Assembly: GCA_015680685.1 (NCBI GenBank)
Contig: MNCI01002813.1
Location: 124,001-188,000, forward strand
DNA: 64,000 bases
Direction of reading: 5' to 3'
DNA from: Gnetum montanum
Taxonomy: Eukaryota; Streptophyta; Gnetopsida; Gnetales; Gnetaceae
A program made the position numbers and the translations under genes. Positions 1 through 10,932 of this stretch are shown piece after piece. The notes beneath the pieces are model-generated. The model worked only from the letters and a program-made list of their open reading frames with translations. It ran no database searches and was not told the origin of the DNA. How positions within the stretch are numbered: the first letter of the stretch is position 1; every line of letters begins with the position of its first letter.

Positions 1-1849
1 TTAATGACACTAATGGTGACACATGAATGGATCATCATTACAATACATGGAAATATTAGTGTTTATGACCACAAAAGTGAACACTATACACATTTTTCAT
101 CTAGCCTTATTTGGTAGCTGAGAGAGAAGAAAGAGAGAAAAAAAGAAAAGAAGAAGGTGTGTTTCTACCGATGCCAAGATTATGCTTCTATTTTCCATTC
201 ATAATTGTGCCATCAATCTTATTCCTTACATAACTATTCCAACACCAATCCATCCTAAGTGTTTTCTCTAGGTCCAGTCCATTGTTGTATGATTGCCATC
301 TACACACACAACATAGTCTCATATTAGCAAGGATAAATAAATCACAATGTAGGTGATACCTTGCCTCGATGTATGATCCATTGGCTGAGTTATAATATGG
401 CTAATATGGATTCTAGAGATATAACACTGGTGACTACCCAAGGTGTAGGGGTTAGGAGAAAATTGAAAAAATTAGACCAAGACCCCCATGACAAAAAGCG
501 ATCCTCTGATAGTGATAGAATGGAAAAAGATAAGGAATAAGAAAGATGGAGAAAAAGAAACAACAAAAACATTGATAATATGGATGCCAAAGGTGCTAAT
601 GAACAAAAAAAATGGTGATTGCAGAAATGTTTAAGGGAAAGAATTTAACTAATGCACCAACTAAGAATGCCGGTGGGTCCTCACCAAAGCAGGCTCATGC
701 CCTTTATGCCTAGACAAATCCACATTCAAAGAGTTTGTAGCCTCTGGAAATGTTGTTCAGAAGAAAGAGTGAAATTATTAACCACAAGAATTTACCAAAA
801 AGACAACAATGCATCAACCAACATATAGACTACTAATACAACTAGCAATGATGTGGAAAGTGAAGGAAGAATAATGGGAAGAAGAGAAGAGAATGGAATG
901 GAGTCTCAAGAACAAGGTGGTGTACAACCCCTTGTGTATGTATGGTTAATGTGACTAAGTAGATCCCATTCCAAATCAAGCCTCAAACAATCCACATCCA
1001 GTGAATTTGCATTAATACACTTGGCCAATCCATCCACTTGAAGTAATAGGAATGCTTTCGCCAAAGAGTCACCACCATTTTGAGGAAACAAGAAAGGGAA
1101 ATGTAGAAAGCAAGAAAAGGCCTTAGTTAGAGGGAACATGTTTGTTCAAATCTATAACCAGTGTTTGTAGCCTAGATGATTATATTATCTAAGGGGTGTT
1201 CCTTGAATTCTCACTTTTTTTCCTTTTTTTTCTTTTTATGTGAAAACCACACCATGCAAAGACTTATTATTTTTATTAGCTCAACTTACTGATAATGGAG
1301 CAATGTTAGAATGGTAAGGAAAACTCAAGAAGAAAACATTCAAGCACCCAAGAGAATGTCCAGCACAAATGCATCAAATCCCCTTGAAGTCACATCATTT
1401 TTAGTCCTTGAGTCCTTCCTTAGTTTGAGAAATTCCTGGTCACCGATTTGTTAATAGTTTTATTATTAAGAAAGAGGCTATACACTTCCAAGCCAAGAGA
1501 GACCAAAGAAATTCATGAATGCATGGATGACATGGACTCATTTCCTATTATATCAAAAGAGCCATACCTTAGTATCAACATTATAACTTCAAGGTAAAAA
1601 CCAAACATTAGCAATCAATAGAATATAGTTCATACCACCATCAAGAGCACTTATTAGGTGATGAACCTAACAAAACAAATAAACACACAAAGAAATAAAA
1701 AAGTATAAAAATGTTGCAAAACAAAAACAAGAAAAGTTAAAGAAATTTGTAAAAAATATGTGTAAAAAAATTTAAAAAGAACTGAGGGCCTCAAATGATT
1801 AGCAGAGTTGGCAATATTCTCCATGACTGAGTTGGAAGGAGGAGATCCA
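1..1849 (-). other. 3' region downstream of integrase, Athila-like element A (partial)
   Basis: This stretch matches 57570-59440 of element B almost end to end, so it is the part of a minus-strand element between integrase and 3' LTR; the LTR itself lies left of the window. No complete gene is visible. Both copies share a short minus-strand reading (906-1139 here) that includes LLQVDG and DLLSHIN and ends RGCTPPCS. It could be the trace of an env-like or extra ORF, but DNA similarity alone preserves any frame. On the opposite strand 394-720 reads as charged, protein-like sequence in both copies. I cannot assign a function. Confidence 0.6.
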
Positions 1850-2700
1850 AAATAATGAGCAGGGTCATCCCTTCTCAGAGGTATTATGTGCATTGGTCAT
1901 TCTAAGTTCATGGAAAGGTTTGGTTCATTGCACATTGACTAATAGTCTCTTATCAAGGTTTTTGTCTAACTTTTAAGAAATTTTTAACTTTCCCCAATTG
2001 ATTTTTTCCAAGTTAAGGTTTAGAAGTTGGTGATGATCTTGCTCCAGTGCATCTATGCTTTCAACATGAGCGCAAGTTATTCCCTCAATTAGTTCCATAC
2101 ATGTTAGTGAGTTGCTCTCTTGATTAGCTATTAGCCATTGGGTGTCTCTTTGTCATGTGGCTACTACATATAGGAACTTTTGTAGGGTAAGGTCGTGTGC
2201 ACATCGGTTGCATGTAGGCAATGCTAAAATTTGCACAACCCATAATCTCTGCACACAATTACACCCTATGTCACTGTATGCGATGCATGGAACCTTCTTC
2301 TTTTTGATCTTTCCAAAAGTATTTTCCTTAGATATCTCCATGGAAAGATTATGGATTCCTAGGAATGCATCTATAGTACTTAGCCATGCCCTTCCCATTA
2401 TTATTGGGAAGTTCCCTTTGTCATTATTTACTTGTATCACTAGGAAATTAGCTGGGTATGACCACCCACACACAGTAGTAACGATGTCCTCCACCAGTTC
2501 CAAGGGAATAATGATGGATTGGTTGGCTAGCTCTAGGGGAATATTTCTCTTCCTTAATGGAGGTAGGTTCCAGGCTTTGTACATCTCTTGTGATATTTAG
2601 TTGACTCTGGAACCTAAGTCCAGAAGAGATTTACATGGTTCATTCCTAGTGACTTGGAGATAGATTATAGGGTTTTTAGGATTAGAGAATTTCATGGGAA
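1850..2700 (-). pseudogene. protease remnant and integrase tail of element A, RT/RNase H/integrase deleted
   Basis: Read on the minus strand, 2700-2140 is a retropepsin domain. The degenerate active-site region DLGSRVN lies near 2620, followed by PLELVEDIV and the flap-to-end motif IIMGRAWLSTIDA typical of plant gypsy proteases. Instead of reverse transcriptase, the sequence then jumps at about 1960-1980 to the last residues of integrase (KPFHEL). In element B about 2.7 kb (59540-62280), with RT, RNase H and most of integrase, lies between these same points. A is therefore internally deleted and could not have moved by itself. Confidence 0.85.
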
Positions 2701-4657
2701 GGTGGCCCACCTTAATCTAGTCAGTAATGACATGTGTTAACATAACTGTATGCATTGAGCTTGGTGTTTGGTTTGAAGGGAGCTTTGAAGCCTTATTTCA
2801 TGGAGAGCTGTTCATAGGTTTAACTGCTTGTGGTTGTGAGCTTTGTTGGATTGTTGGTTCTGAAGAACAGTCTTTTCTTCATAAGGTTTTTAGAACCAAA
2901 TTCAAGTTTAGGGTTCATATCCCTCATGGCATTGCATTGCTACAGTTGAGTGGGGATTTTCTCTTGCATTACGGGAGTAGATGGTAATAGAGCTATTGTT
3001 TTGAGAGTTGTGGATGGATTTGAAGAATGGTATGCTTGTAGGCTATCTCCCCTAGGAGAAGGAGTTCTATAATACTCCCAATCTTGGTAGTGATGTTGTG
3101 ATGTAACGTGATCAATACAGTCACGTGAAGAGATTAGATGTTTCACATAGTAGCAATATGGGTCCGGTTGTCGGTAGGGGTATTGTTGCCTTGGTGGTGG
3201 CATCCCCCATGAATGTGGGTATTTCCACTATTGATGTTGAAGTTTGGTGGAACTACCTTGGGAATAAGGTAACCGTCAGGGTGTTTGCTGTTTATTAAGT
3301 CATGAGTTGAGTGCATACACCCTAGACTCTTGTAAATGTGATATTCTGGGAAACATCACTTAGGATGGTCATATTGGCATATCTCACATCCATTGTCATT
3401 GTCCATGTATGAATCCAAAACCTCTTTGGTGATGGCCATTTTGCTCTTACCCCTGTTACATGCATTATCCACTTCTCTCTTTTTCTTTTTGTCATGGTCA
3501 CTACCTCACTCCCTAGACTCTAAAATTTTAAGAACAGTTTTAAACCTACTATCCAGGGAGTCCCACATTTGGTCTACCTTTGCTGATACTTATATTATTA
3601 ACTTTTGGAGAAGAAAAGTTTTTCTATTCACCATCTCTTTGAGTGGTGACTCTTCTTCCTCCTCATAGAATCTCACTCCCCTAATTTGAAGGGAAGGATC
3701 TTGGTTATACGCTTCCACACTTTCTCTCTTTCGTAGCTCCCCTTCTTCTTTGGCTACTTTCTCTAGAAATTTATGAATTTGATGAGACCTAAGCTTTGAT
3801 AATCTTCCTTGAGCATATGTTCCAAGGGTTCTTCTTGTTTCATGCCTAAGTCCATCCATGAGATGATGTAGTTGATCCCATTGTGAATAACCATGACCAA
3901 GGCAATGATGTAACAGTGCATAATAGTGGCCGATGGTAGCATCCAAGGGTTCATGATTTCCTTGCTTCCATCCTTGGATTCTCTTTCACAAGTTAGATGC
4001 TTGGGAGTACATTTGATACTTATCATTGAATAGTTATAACATTGTACTCCACCTCCAAATGGATTCCAGTTCTAAGGACCAGTACTAGCTTTCAATTTCT
4101 TTCACTAGTGTCCTTGGGAACAACTTTAGCTTTTTCCATTCATTCTCTATGTTTTGCAAGGAAAATTCATCATGGAATTCTTGCAAATGATTTTGAGGAT
4201 CAGCATTGTATCCCCCTTCAGATCATAGGATGTTGTTCATGTCTAACCTCTTGATCCTACTATCCTTTTGATGCCTTGTTGGAACTCTTATGGCCTCCAT
4301 TATATCTAGCATGCTTCTAGTTATGAGTAGGGGTTCCTCATGATCATCTCTTTCATAGCATCTATGGTGTCTACATGGTTCCATACTCTCCCTTCTTTGA
4401 TGCCTTGATTCTTTAGAGTGCCTTCGTCCTCATTCTTGACTAACTCGTCGATGTTTTTCACTTTGTTTATCTTTATCCTCACTATTGGTTTCCTTATGGC
4501 TATGTCTAGATACTAAAGGAGAGGGTGAATGTGATGATGAATGTGAAGAATAAGCAGAACCATCACCATGATGGTGTGTTCTACCTTCTCTTTAGTGGTC
4601 TTAGGCTTGATCATGATCATGATCAAAACGTTTGCCCTTATCATGTGTATGTGTTCC
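2701..4657 (-). pseudogene. gag: gag, 3' part, Athila-like element A
   Basis: Minus-strand Gag remnant, continuing from 22296-22867 across the E1 insertion. Around 3590-3946 it reads YYALLHHCLGHGYSQWDQ, then RRTLGTYAQGRL, the conserved helical part of Athila-type Gag, and it matches NA gag at 29821-30020. Near 3370-3390 there is a knuckle-like CEICQYDHPK followed by C. A Pro/Gln/Tyr-rich linker (MPPPRQQYPYRQPDPY) follows at 2940-3203 before protease. Several frameshifts and stops are present. Gag would form the virus-like particle and bind element RNA in the cytoplasm. Confidence 0.8.
4653..4657. repeat. target-site duplication of E1, left copy (GTTCC)
   Basis: GTTCC directly precedes the 5' LTR of E1 and is repeated directly after its 3' LTR at 22296-22300. 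Five bases is the usual size for Ty3/gypsy integrase. Confidence 0.93.
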
Positions 4658-6255
4658 TGAAACACTGTGGAAATTGTGAATCAGCCTAAGGCAAAGATTC
4701 ACAATTCAGGAGAAAGTTTGCAACAAAAATCTAGAAGACAGAACAAGGTAAAGAGGTGCACAGCATCAAGTCTCCAAGTTCCTTACAAATTTCAACCTTA
4801 CTTTGTTTTCTCTCTTTACGCTACATTAGGCAACATAGCGTAATGTCGTTTAGTGTAACTCTACTTAACATAGCCCGATATCAGAAAGTAACTTACTTTG
4901 GTGAACTGTACGAAGTTTAAGATCTAAGACTTGACGCATATTTCACTAAGTCTTTTGTTCAGGGCTGAGTTTACACTCCGTTACGTAGAGCAGCGTAACG
5001 AGATTCAAGGAAGTCAAAGTCAGAGTCCAAGGAAGCGCAGTAGATTGATTTCTTCTTTTCTGTAGATTGGTTGCTTTACACTCATTACGCTACGTAGCGT
5101 GAATAAGCGTAATTTATTGTAAATTTGACCATTTTTACGCTCCATTACACTTTGTGGCGTAAATGAGCATAAAATAGCTTGAATCAACTACTTCCATGTT
5201 CTATTATACTCTGACACGCTATGTGGCATAAACGAGCATAATATAGCCTATGGCCAGCTAAGACAACACCAGACACACACCTGCTATCCACACGCATAAT
5301 ACGCTCATTAGCGTATTGTGCATAATCATGAGGTGGCTATGGTAGAAGTGGTTGACAGCATACTTTACCCCTTTTCCAAAAATGTGATGTGACATAAGCA
5401 GTTTCAACATAAAGTTGTCCAAGTCAATGGTATTTTGAAGGTTCAAGACACGTGTCATCAGGGTTGTGCCTTCTCCACATGTTGTTGAAATTATAAATAC
5501 TCCAGTTGGTGAAGAAAGAGAGGATCTTCATCTTCAACTTTTTTGGTAGCTATTACCTTGTAGCAGAGATAGAAGACATTTTTGAGCATTGGCAGCAGGA
5601 GCGATCAGTCCTTTGGCAAAACTACAGTTCTCTCCATTGGCGACCATTGGAAGTTTTGAGCAAGGACTACCGAAGGCAAAGGAAATAGATCAGAGATTTA
5701 GAGATCATTTGGTGTGTTTGGCAATATCTATTGATCAAAAATAGTTGATCGATAGACATCTAGGCTTGACCTTCCTTGCATTCCATCTTTCGCTTATGAG
5801 GTAGACCAAGCTTCATTCTATACTCCTTGTTGAATAGTTTTCTTGTTATTTTATGTATGCTTCACACAAGATAAGCAGAGTTTTTCATTGGAACTTTGTA
5901 TACAATATACTCAGTCTTTGGGTCAAAACATAGATCTTGGAATTGTGCATCTTTCTTAAATATGATCCTCCTTGTCGCATTGACGTTGTCATTATTTCAA
6001 TTTATCTACATTATTTTCTACTCCTTTCACGGTTCATCGAATCAATTTTTTTCATGGAATATCTATATAATATGCATATTATCACAATATTCATCAATTT
6101 ACTGATTGAGTAAGTCTCTGTATGATCGACAAGACCATTCAGGGCACTGCGGATTCATTTTCCCCAGCACGGCCCTCGCACGGATCTGTGGTTAAGACTG
6201 TGTACACAGATTTTCGTTTGGTATTTTCCAGCGATTGACATTTTCCATCATTACA
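4658..6255 (+). repeat. 5' LTR of E1
   Basis: 1598 bp, starting TGAAACAC and ending ATTACA. It matches 20696-22295 throughout. It carries a TATA box at 5492-5499. Upstream of it, between about 4810 and 5320, there is a cluster of short inverted motifs TTACGC / GCGTAA. Confidence 0.95.
5492..5499 (+). promoter_or_regulatory. TATA box of E1 5' LTR
   Basis: TATAAATA at position 835 of the LTR, conserved at 21532-21539 in the 3' LTR. It places the U3/R border shortly downstream, near 5520. Confidence 0.75.
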
Positions 6256-6261
6256 TTTTTT

Positions 6262-6280
6262 TGGTGCTAGAAGGAGGGCC
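6262..6280 (+). other. primer-binding site of E1
   Basis: TGGTGCTAGAAGGAGGGCC lies six bases after the LTR end. D has the near-identical TAGTGCTAGAAGGAGAGCC five bases after its LTR. The TGG start fits pairing with a tRNA CCA end. I do not name the tRNA, because I cannot check its 3' end here. Confidence 0.8.
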
Positions 6281-6509
6281 TAAAAATTTGATTCATATTT
6301 TACGGGTAGCCTTGTAAGAAATCTATACCCACGTCCATAAAAAAACATGAACGTAATACCTCTAAGGAAGTTTACGAAAAATCATGTGGTGTAGATTGGT
6401 CACAGAAATGATTCCTTTGGAATCCTACAAGGTAAAAAGCCCAATCATGATCTTGTTTGGCCATTGCCTTTTAGATCCCATCGCTTATTGTCATTAACCT
6501 AACTAAGAA

Positions 6510-9380
6510 ATGGATTCTGCATATGAAACCACTACTGCTATGATCACGACCGACTCGGGTGCCACATCTGTAAATCCCATCACCATTATCGGATCAGCTT
6601 CTGGTGCGATTGGACCTAAGGGACCATCACATCGATCATTGAGATTATAGGGCAAAGATCCTAAATTCACCATCATGACCCTTGAAGAGTATAATTTCAT
6701 CTATGTCAAGATCCAGGCCAAGATTGCCCTTAGTCAGGTAGAGATGGAAGCAAAATGAAATTATGTGTTGATCGACAGAGGGGGCCAAGATTTCACCCCT
6801 ACCACTTATGACATTATCCCCTTGACTAAACATTATCATGAACTCTTGACCCAACTAGTTATGGCTAGGAGTCAGGCTACATGGTCCATTCTAGAACCTC
6901 AAAATGGGGAGGAAGAGGAAGATGAATCCATAGCTCAGTCTGAACAGGGAGATTCATATCATACCCTTAGCCCCCATACATACATAAATCCCTTGTTTCC
7001 TCTCATCAGAGAAGCCTCTCATCTCAACTCAGTCATTACCACCCAAACCCATATTCCTATCATCTCATAGGCCACTACACAATCATCAATCTTGCAAGTA
7101 CAAATACCATCTCAAAATAACATGGGGGTAGTCTCATCGCCACGTGTAATCAGTATTCCTTCGGTGGTACCTACGTCCATCGCATCCCATTTCATCCCCC
7201 AAGTGCAACCTCATAACCTGCTTATAATCCACTTGGTGCAAAATCTAGTGCACACCTTATCTTCACAGCCCATTGCAAGGCAACAGATTGCAACCACTAT
7301 TCAACCACAACAATCCGTTCAACAACCCACGGCTAGTTAGTGGATCATGCCTGTTTCACAACATGATCAATTTGCATTATATGGTGTACAACCTTTAACC
7401 GCATCCACCACCCATGTCCCATAGATAAATGCACAATATCCTTATAATTTCCATCCTACACAACCAATGACGGCCAATTTCTCTGCTCAACCTAACGGAT
7501 GGTGGCTTTCATAGGCTACTCCGTCCATGGGGATAGTCCCCATAGCACCACCTGTTAGCCAAGCCATTGCCCCATTCCCATTTCCTGGCACTACTTTTTT
7601 AGTCCAACCCCCTACTCCTCCTACGTTGACTTCTTCATCAACAAGCCTGGATCAAGCTTTTTCACTTATTTAGACCCTCACTGAGGAAGTTAAGCACCTT
7701 AAAGTTGCTGGCTTTGATATGATAGAAATCATGGATTTCTACTAGGATTATTCCATTAGTCCAGCGGTTCCTATGCTGTCATTGCCTCCAGGGATGTCGT
7801 TGCCTCATTTTACTAAATATCATGGGGAGGGAGATCCTAATGCCCATCTTGTTACCTTTAGGTCTGAATCCTCGTTATTACAACAATGGCCCCATACAAT
7901 CATCCGTGTCTTTGCAATGTCTCTGGTAGGTAAAGCCTTGGAATGGTATCGAGTGCTCCCTCACTCTTCCATCTCAACCTTGGAAGAGATTTTAACACAA
8001 TTTGTGACCCATTTTAAGTACAATTTAAAGCCAAAAGTCACACTAGACCAACTTATGGGAGTGAAACAAGACCCACTTGAACCAGTCCAAAAGTTTATAC
8101 AATGATGGAGCGCTACCTTGAATGAAATCCGTGAGCCTATCACAAATTCCCATTTGCTGGCTATTTTCAAAGGAGTAGTTAACAACTTCATCAAGTCCAA
8201 ACTATATTACCTTGCCCCTTGCTCCTTGAATTAGGCTTTCGCCCAAACTAAGAGCATCTAAGATGTTGCTAAGGCTAGCAAATACTTAGCATATGTGGCC
8301 TATAAAAATGCTAACAATAAGGGTAAAGAAAAGGGTAAAGCAACAACCACGACAGTAGCTGCGCTGGCTAAGGATGCTAAAAACAAGAATAACAAGAAGG
8401 CATCCACAACATCTACCAAGACCACGGCTGGTGCAAGTAACACCGGCCAAGGCACACCTACCCCCGAAAAGCCCCATAGCCAAGGGCAAACTTCGAGTGT
8501 AAAGATCGCTCAAAATACACAGCCCTACCTATAAAACATTCGAAATTGTTGAAAAAATTATTAGGGGTAGGATACATTTAGAATAAGAAGGTATCCAAAG
8601 AAGCTCTGCAGCGTCATAGGTGTCATTGTGAATTGCTAAAGAATCCTTCTTTAGCCCTACCTAATGAACCACCAGTTCCGAAGTCTTTTAGGCTAGACCA
8701 TTTTTGTGACTACCATCAGTTGTGTGGTCATGACACCGATTACTTCTAGGCATTGAAGGACAACATTTAATGCATGATTGATGATGGTTCTCTGAAACTA
8801 GATGGCAATAGTCCAACGCATCCCGAAAACCAGGCGTTTCATGTGTACAAGGATCCGTTAAATGCAAATAATGCACAGTACACAATCAACGTGGTAAGTA
8901 CAGATAGTGAAGGGAAGGTACCACATAAAAAACCCTTTATTTTATATGTACCTACTAGTTCACCTTAGGGGTCAAGTTCTTCACCAGCAGTTAGCAGCAT
9001 CTCGAGGCCACCCTTTGTTATTTGGGCATCTTCTCTAGCTTTAACTCAGCCTCGCGTTAACAATAAAGTCCCGACCACATCCACACCTACTCCTAAGGCA
9101 CCTTTTATCCTTAGAGTACGAAAACCACCAGCTGCTCCTTTTACATAGGGGAAAGCTTCTAACCAAAACCACCAACCACCACCAAATAAAAATAAGGGAG
9201 AAGATGCATCAATTAATGCCACCAAAAACCACTCTATGCTAGGCTTCGCTAAGCCCAAGCCCCTGACCTCTGTACCTTCACCTACACCTTATGGGAAGGA
9301 CAAGGGTACAGAAACATAGCCACCTCCCCTCAGCAGGAAGAAAAAAAACTCCCCGACTAACGCTGTTCTGCTCGGGAGAT
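6510..9380 (+). pseudogene. gag: gag of E1 (Tat/Ogre type)
   Basis: One frame runs from the ATG at 6510 to about 8490, then continues after a frameshift. A Pro/Gln-rich N-terminal third is followed by the capsid-like region (7773-8200) with FTKYHGEGDPNAHL, MSLVGKALEWYRVLP and QFVTHFKYN, the standard plant gypsy Gag landmarks. A Lys/Ala/Thr-rich basic stretch (8290-8530) comes next. A zinc-binding-like HFCDYHQLCGHDTDYF lies near 8697-8745, as is usual in Tat/Ogre Gag. About a dozen stops, mostly TAG, break the frame. D has the same order at 39407-41560. Confidence 0.88.
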
Positions 9381-10335
9381 CCGTCTCTTAGGGCGAATAG
9401 AAGAAGATAGAGGGGATAAGCAACCCAACCGAGAACGGAACCTCCTCGACACATTTATGCAAGTTAAACAGGCTCTGAAATAGAAGAACACAACATTGAG
9501 CCTCTATGACTTGCTTATGACATCTCAAAAGCACCATGAGGCTATGGTATGTATGCTGACATCCATACCTGTGGATGAAGGCTTACCAGCGGAAGAGGAA
9601 GCGATACATGTTGTCATGTTTTCCCACACCACTAAGTGACCCAAACCAACCCCATTGATCTTTCATGATGAATCCATTAAAGATGATCCTGAGATAGGTT
9701 GAGTGACAATAGAACCCATGTTTATCACCATTTGGGTTGGTCAACATCAGATCCAGAGGGTGCACGTTGATGATGGCATGGCTACAAATGTCATCCCTTA
9801 TCCTAGAGTGGATAAGTTGGGTTTGGTTGACCAGATCAGTCCTAAAATGACATCATGCCTAAAGTCATTCAATGGGGCATGACTTCAAGTAAAGGAGATA
9901 GTGCATATCAAATTTGTGGTAGGGGATCAATTCCCAAAAGATGACACATTTATCATTATCGAGGAGATGCCTAGTTTCAATCTGATTCTAGGGAGGTCAT
10001 GGCTAGCCCAACTGAGGGAAATTTTATCACCAATACACCAAGAGATACACCTACCTTATGCAGGGGGAGAGGTATTAAGACACAGTGATGAAATAACTCC
10101 TAGGACTATTAATAATATCGAGGAAGAATGGGGTTTAGAGATTAAAATGCCTGAAGATCAAATCCAAGTCCAAATCCCCGAGCAAGTTGAAAAGAATGAT
10201 GACAACATAGCTTGGGCTGACCTACCATTTCAGGGAGAAGAGGATGTTGTGGAGGAGTTAGGCCATAAATCTCCTTTCCCTTACACACCACTCAGCATAA
10301 AGGCCATCAAGAAACAATTACAAGCTAGCAATTGA
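9381..10335 (+). pseudogene. aspartic protease (retropepsin) of E1
   Basis: A pre-protease segment (LSLYDLLMTSQKHHEAMV, near 9500-9545) shared with D precedes the protease fold. The active-site region reads VHVDDGMATNVIPY (9754-9800), and the C-terminal motif FNLILGRSWLAQL is at 9975-10015. An acidic tail ends at a TGA at 10333-10335. The enzyme would cut the Gag-Pol polyprotein. Instead of leading into RT, coding sequence stops here for 5.1 kb. The short Asp-Asp-Gly active site lacking a following Ser is shared with D. Confidence 0.85.
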
Positions 10336-10932
10336 TCTAAGTGGTATTTACACACATCGTTACACCTTTACTAGTTTTTCCCACTTATGCTTATCAAATT
10401 TGATTGTCAATTTTCTTTAATATACATACAAATTTACACTTTCTATCCATTACACCATTTACATTTTCCATTTTTATGCCATTTACACTTCTTGACTTCT
10501 ATTCATCATATTAGTACAATTACGCAAAACATGCACACTTCTACCAATCACATTCCCTGATGTACGCAAATGGCCCGTAATAGCCTAAAACTAGTAAAGG
10601 CCCACAATGGCCTTAAACTAGCTAATTCTTTTGTTTCTTACACAAATGCGATGTGATGGGACAAAATGGCCTTAAACTAGCTAATGCATTTGTATCTTAC
10701 AAAAATGCTACGTGATGGCTTGCAATGGCCTTAAACTAGAAACTCCATTCTACAGTCATAAAAACGCAACCTATCCAAAATCTTTAACAATTCTGTTTAC
10801 ACTTTGTATAAATAAAGATATAAAATTAAACATAAAATAAAAAAAACCATAAACAAAATCTCATGAGTAATCTTGTCAATATTCGTATTGCCATTATTCA
10901 TTTTCATAAATAAAATCATGCGTAAATCACAA
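10336..10932 (+). other. start of the protease-RT gap (candidate sense intron), with about 60-bp repeats
   Basis: A/T-rich noncoding stretch between the end of protease and the 3' end of the antisense gene. Candidate sense splice donors (GTGGTA at 10341, GTATTT at 10344) are weak. At 10581-10740 the words GGCCTTAAACTAG or AGCCTAAAACTAG recur four times, the last three about 60 bases apart with similar sequence between. D has diverged copies at about 42510-42570. Confidence 0.6.

Noticed and set aside
7961-8200. Minus-strand frame opposite E1 gag
   Set aside because: It mirrors a well supported sense Gag domain and has no own similarity or splice signals.
9046-9258. Gly/Trp-rich minus-strand frame
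   Set aside because: Shadow of the Pro-rich Gag-protease linker on the plus strand.
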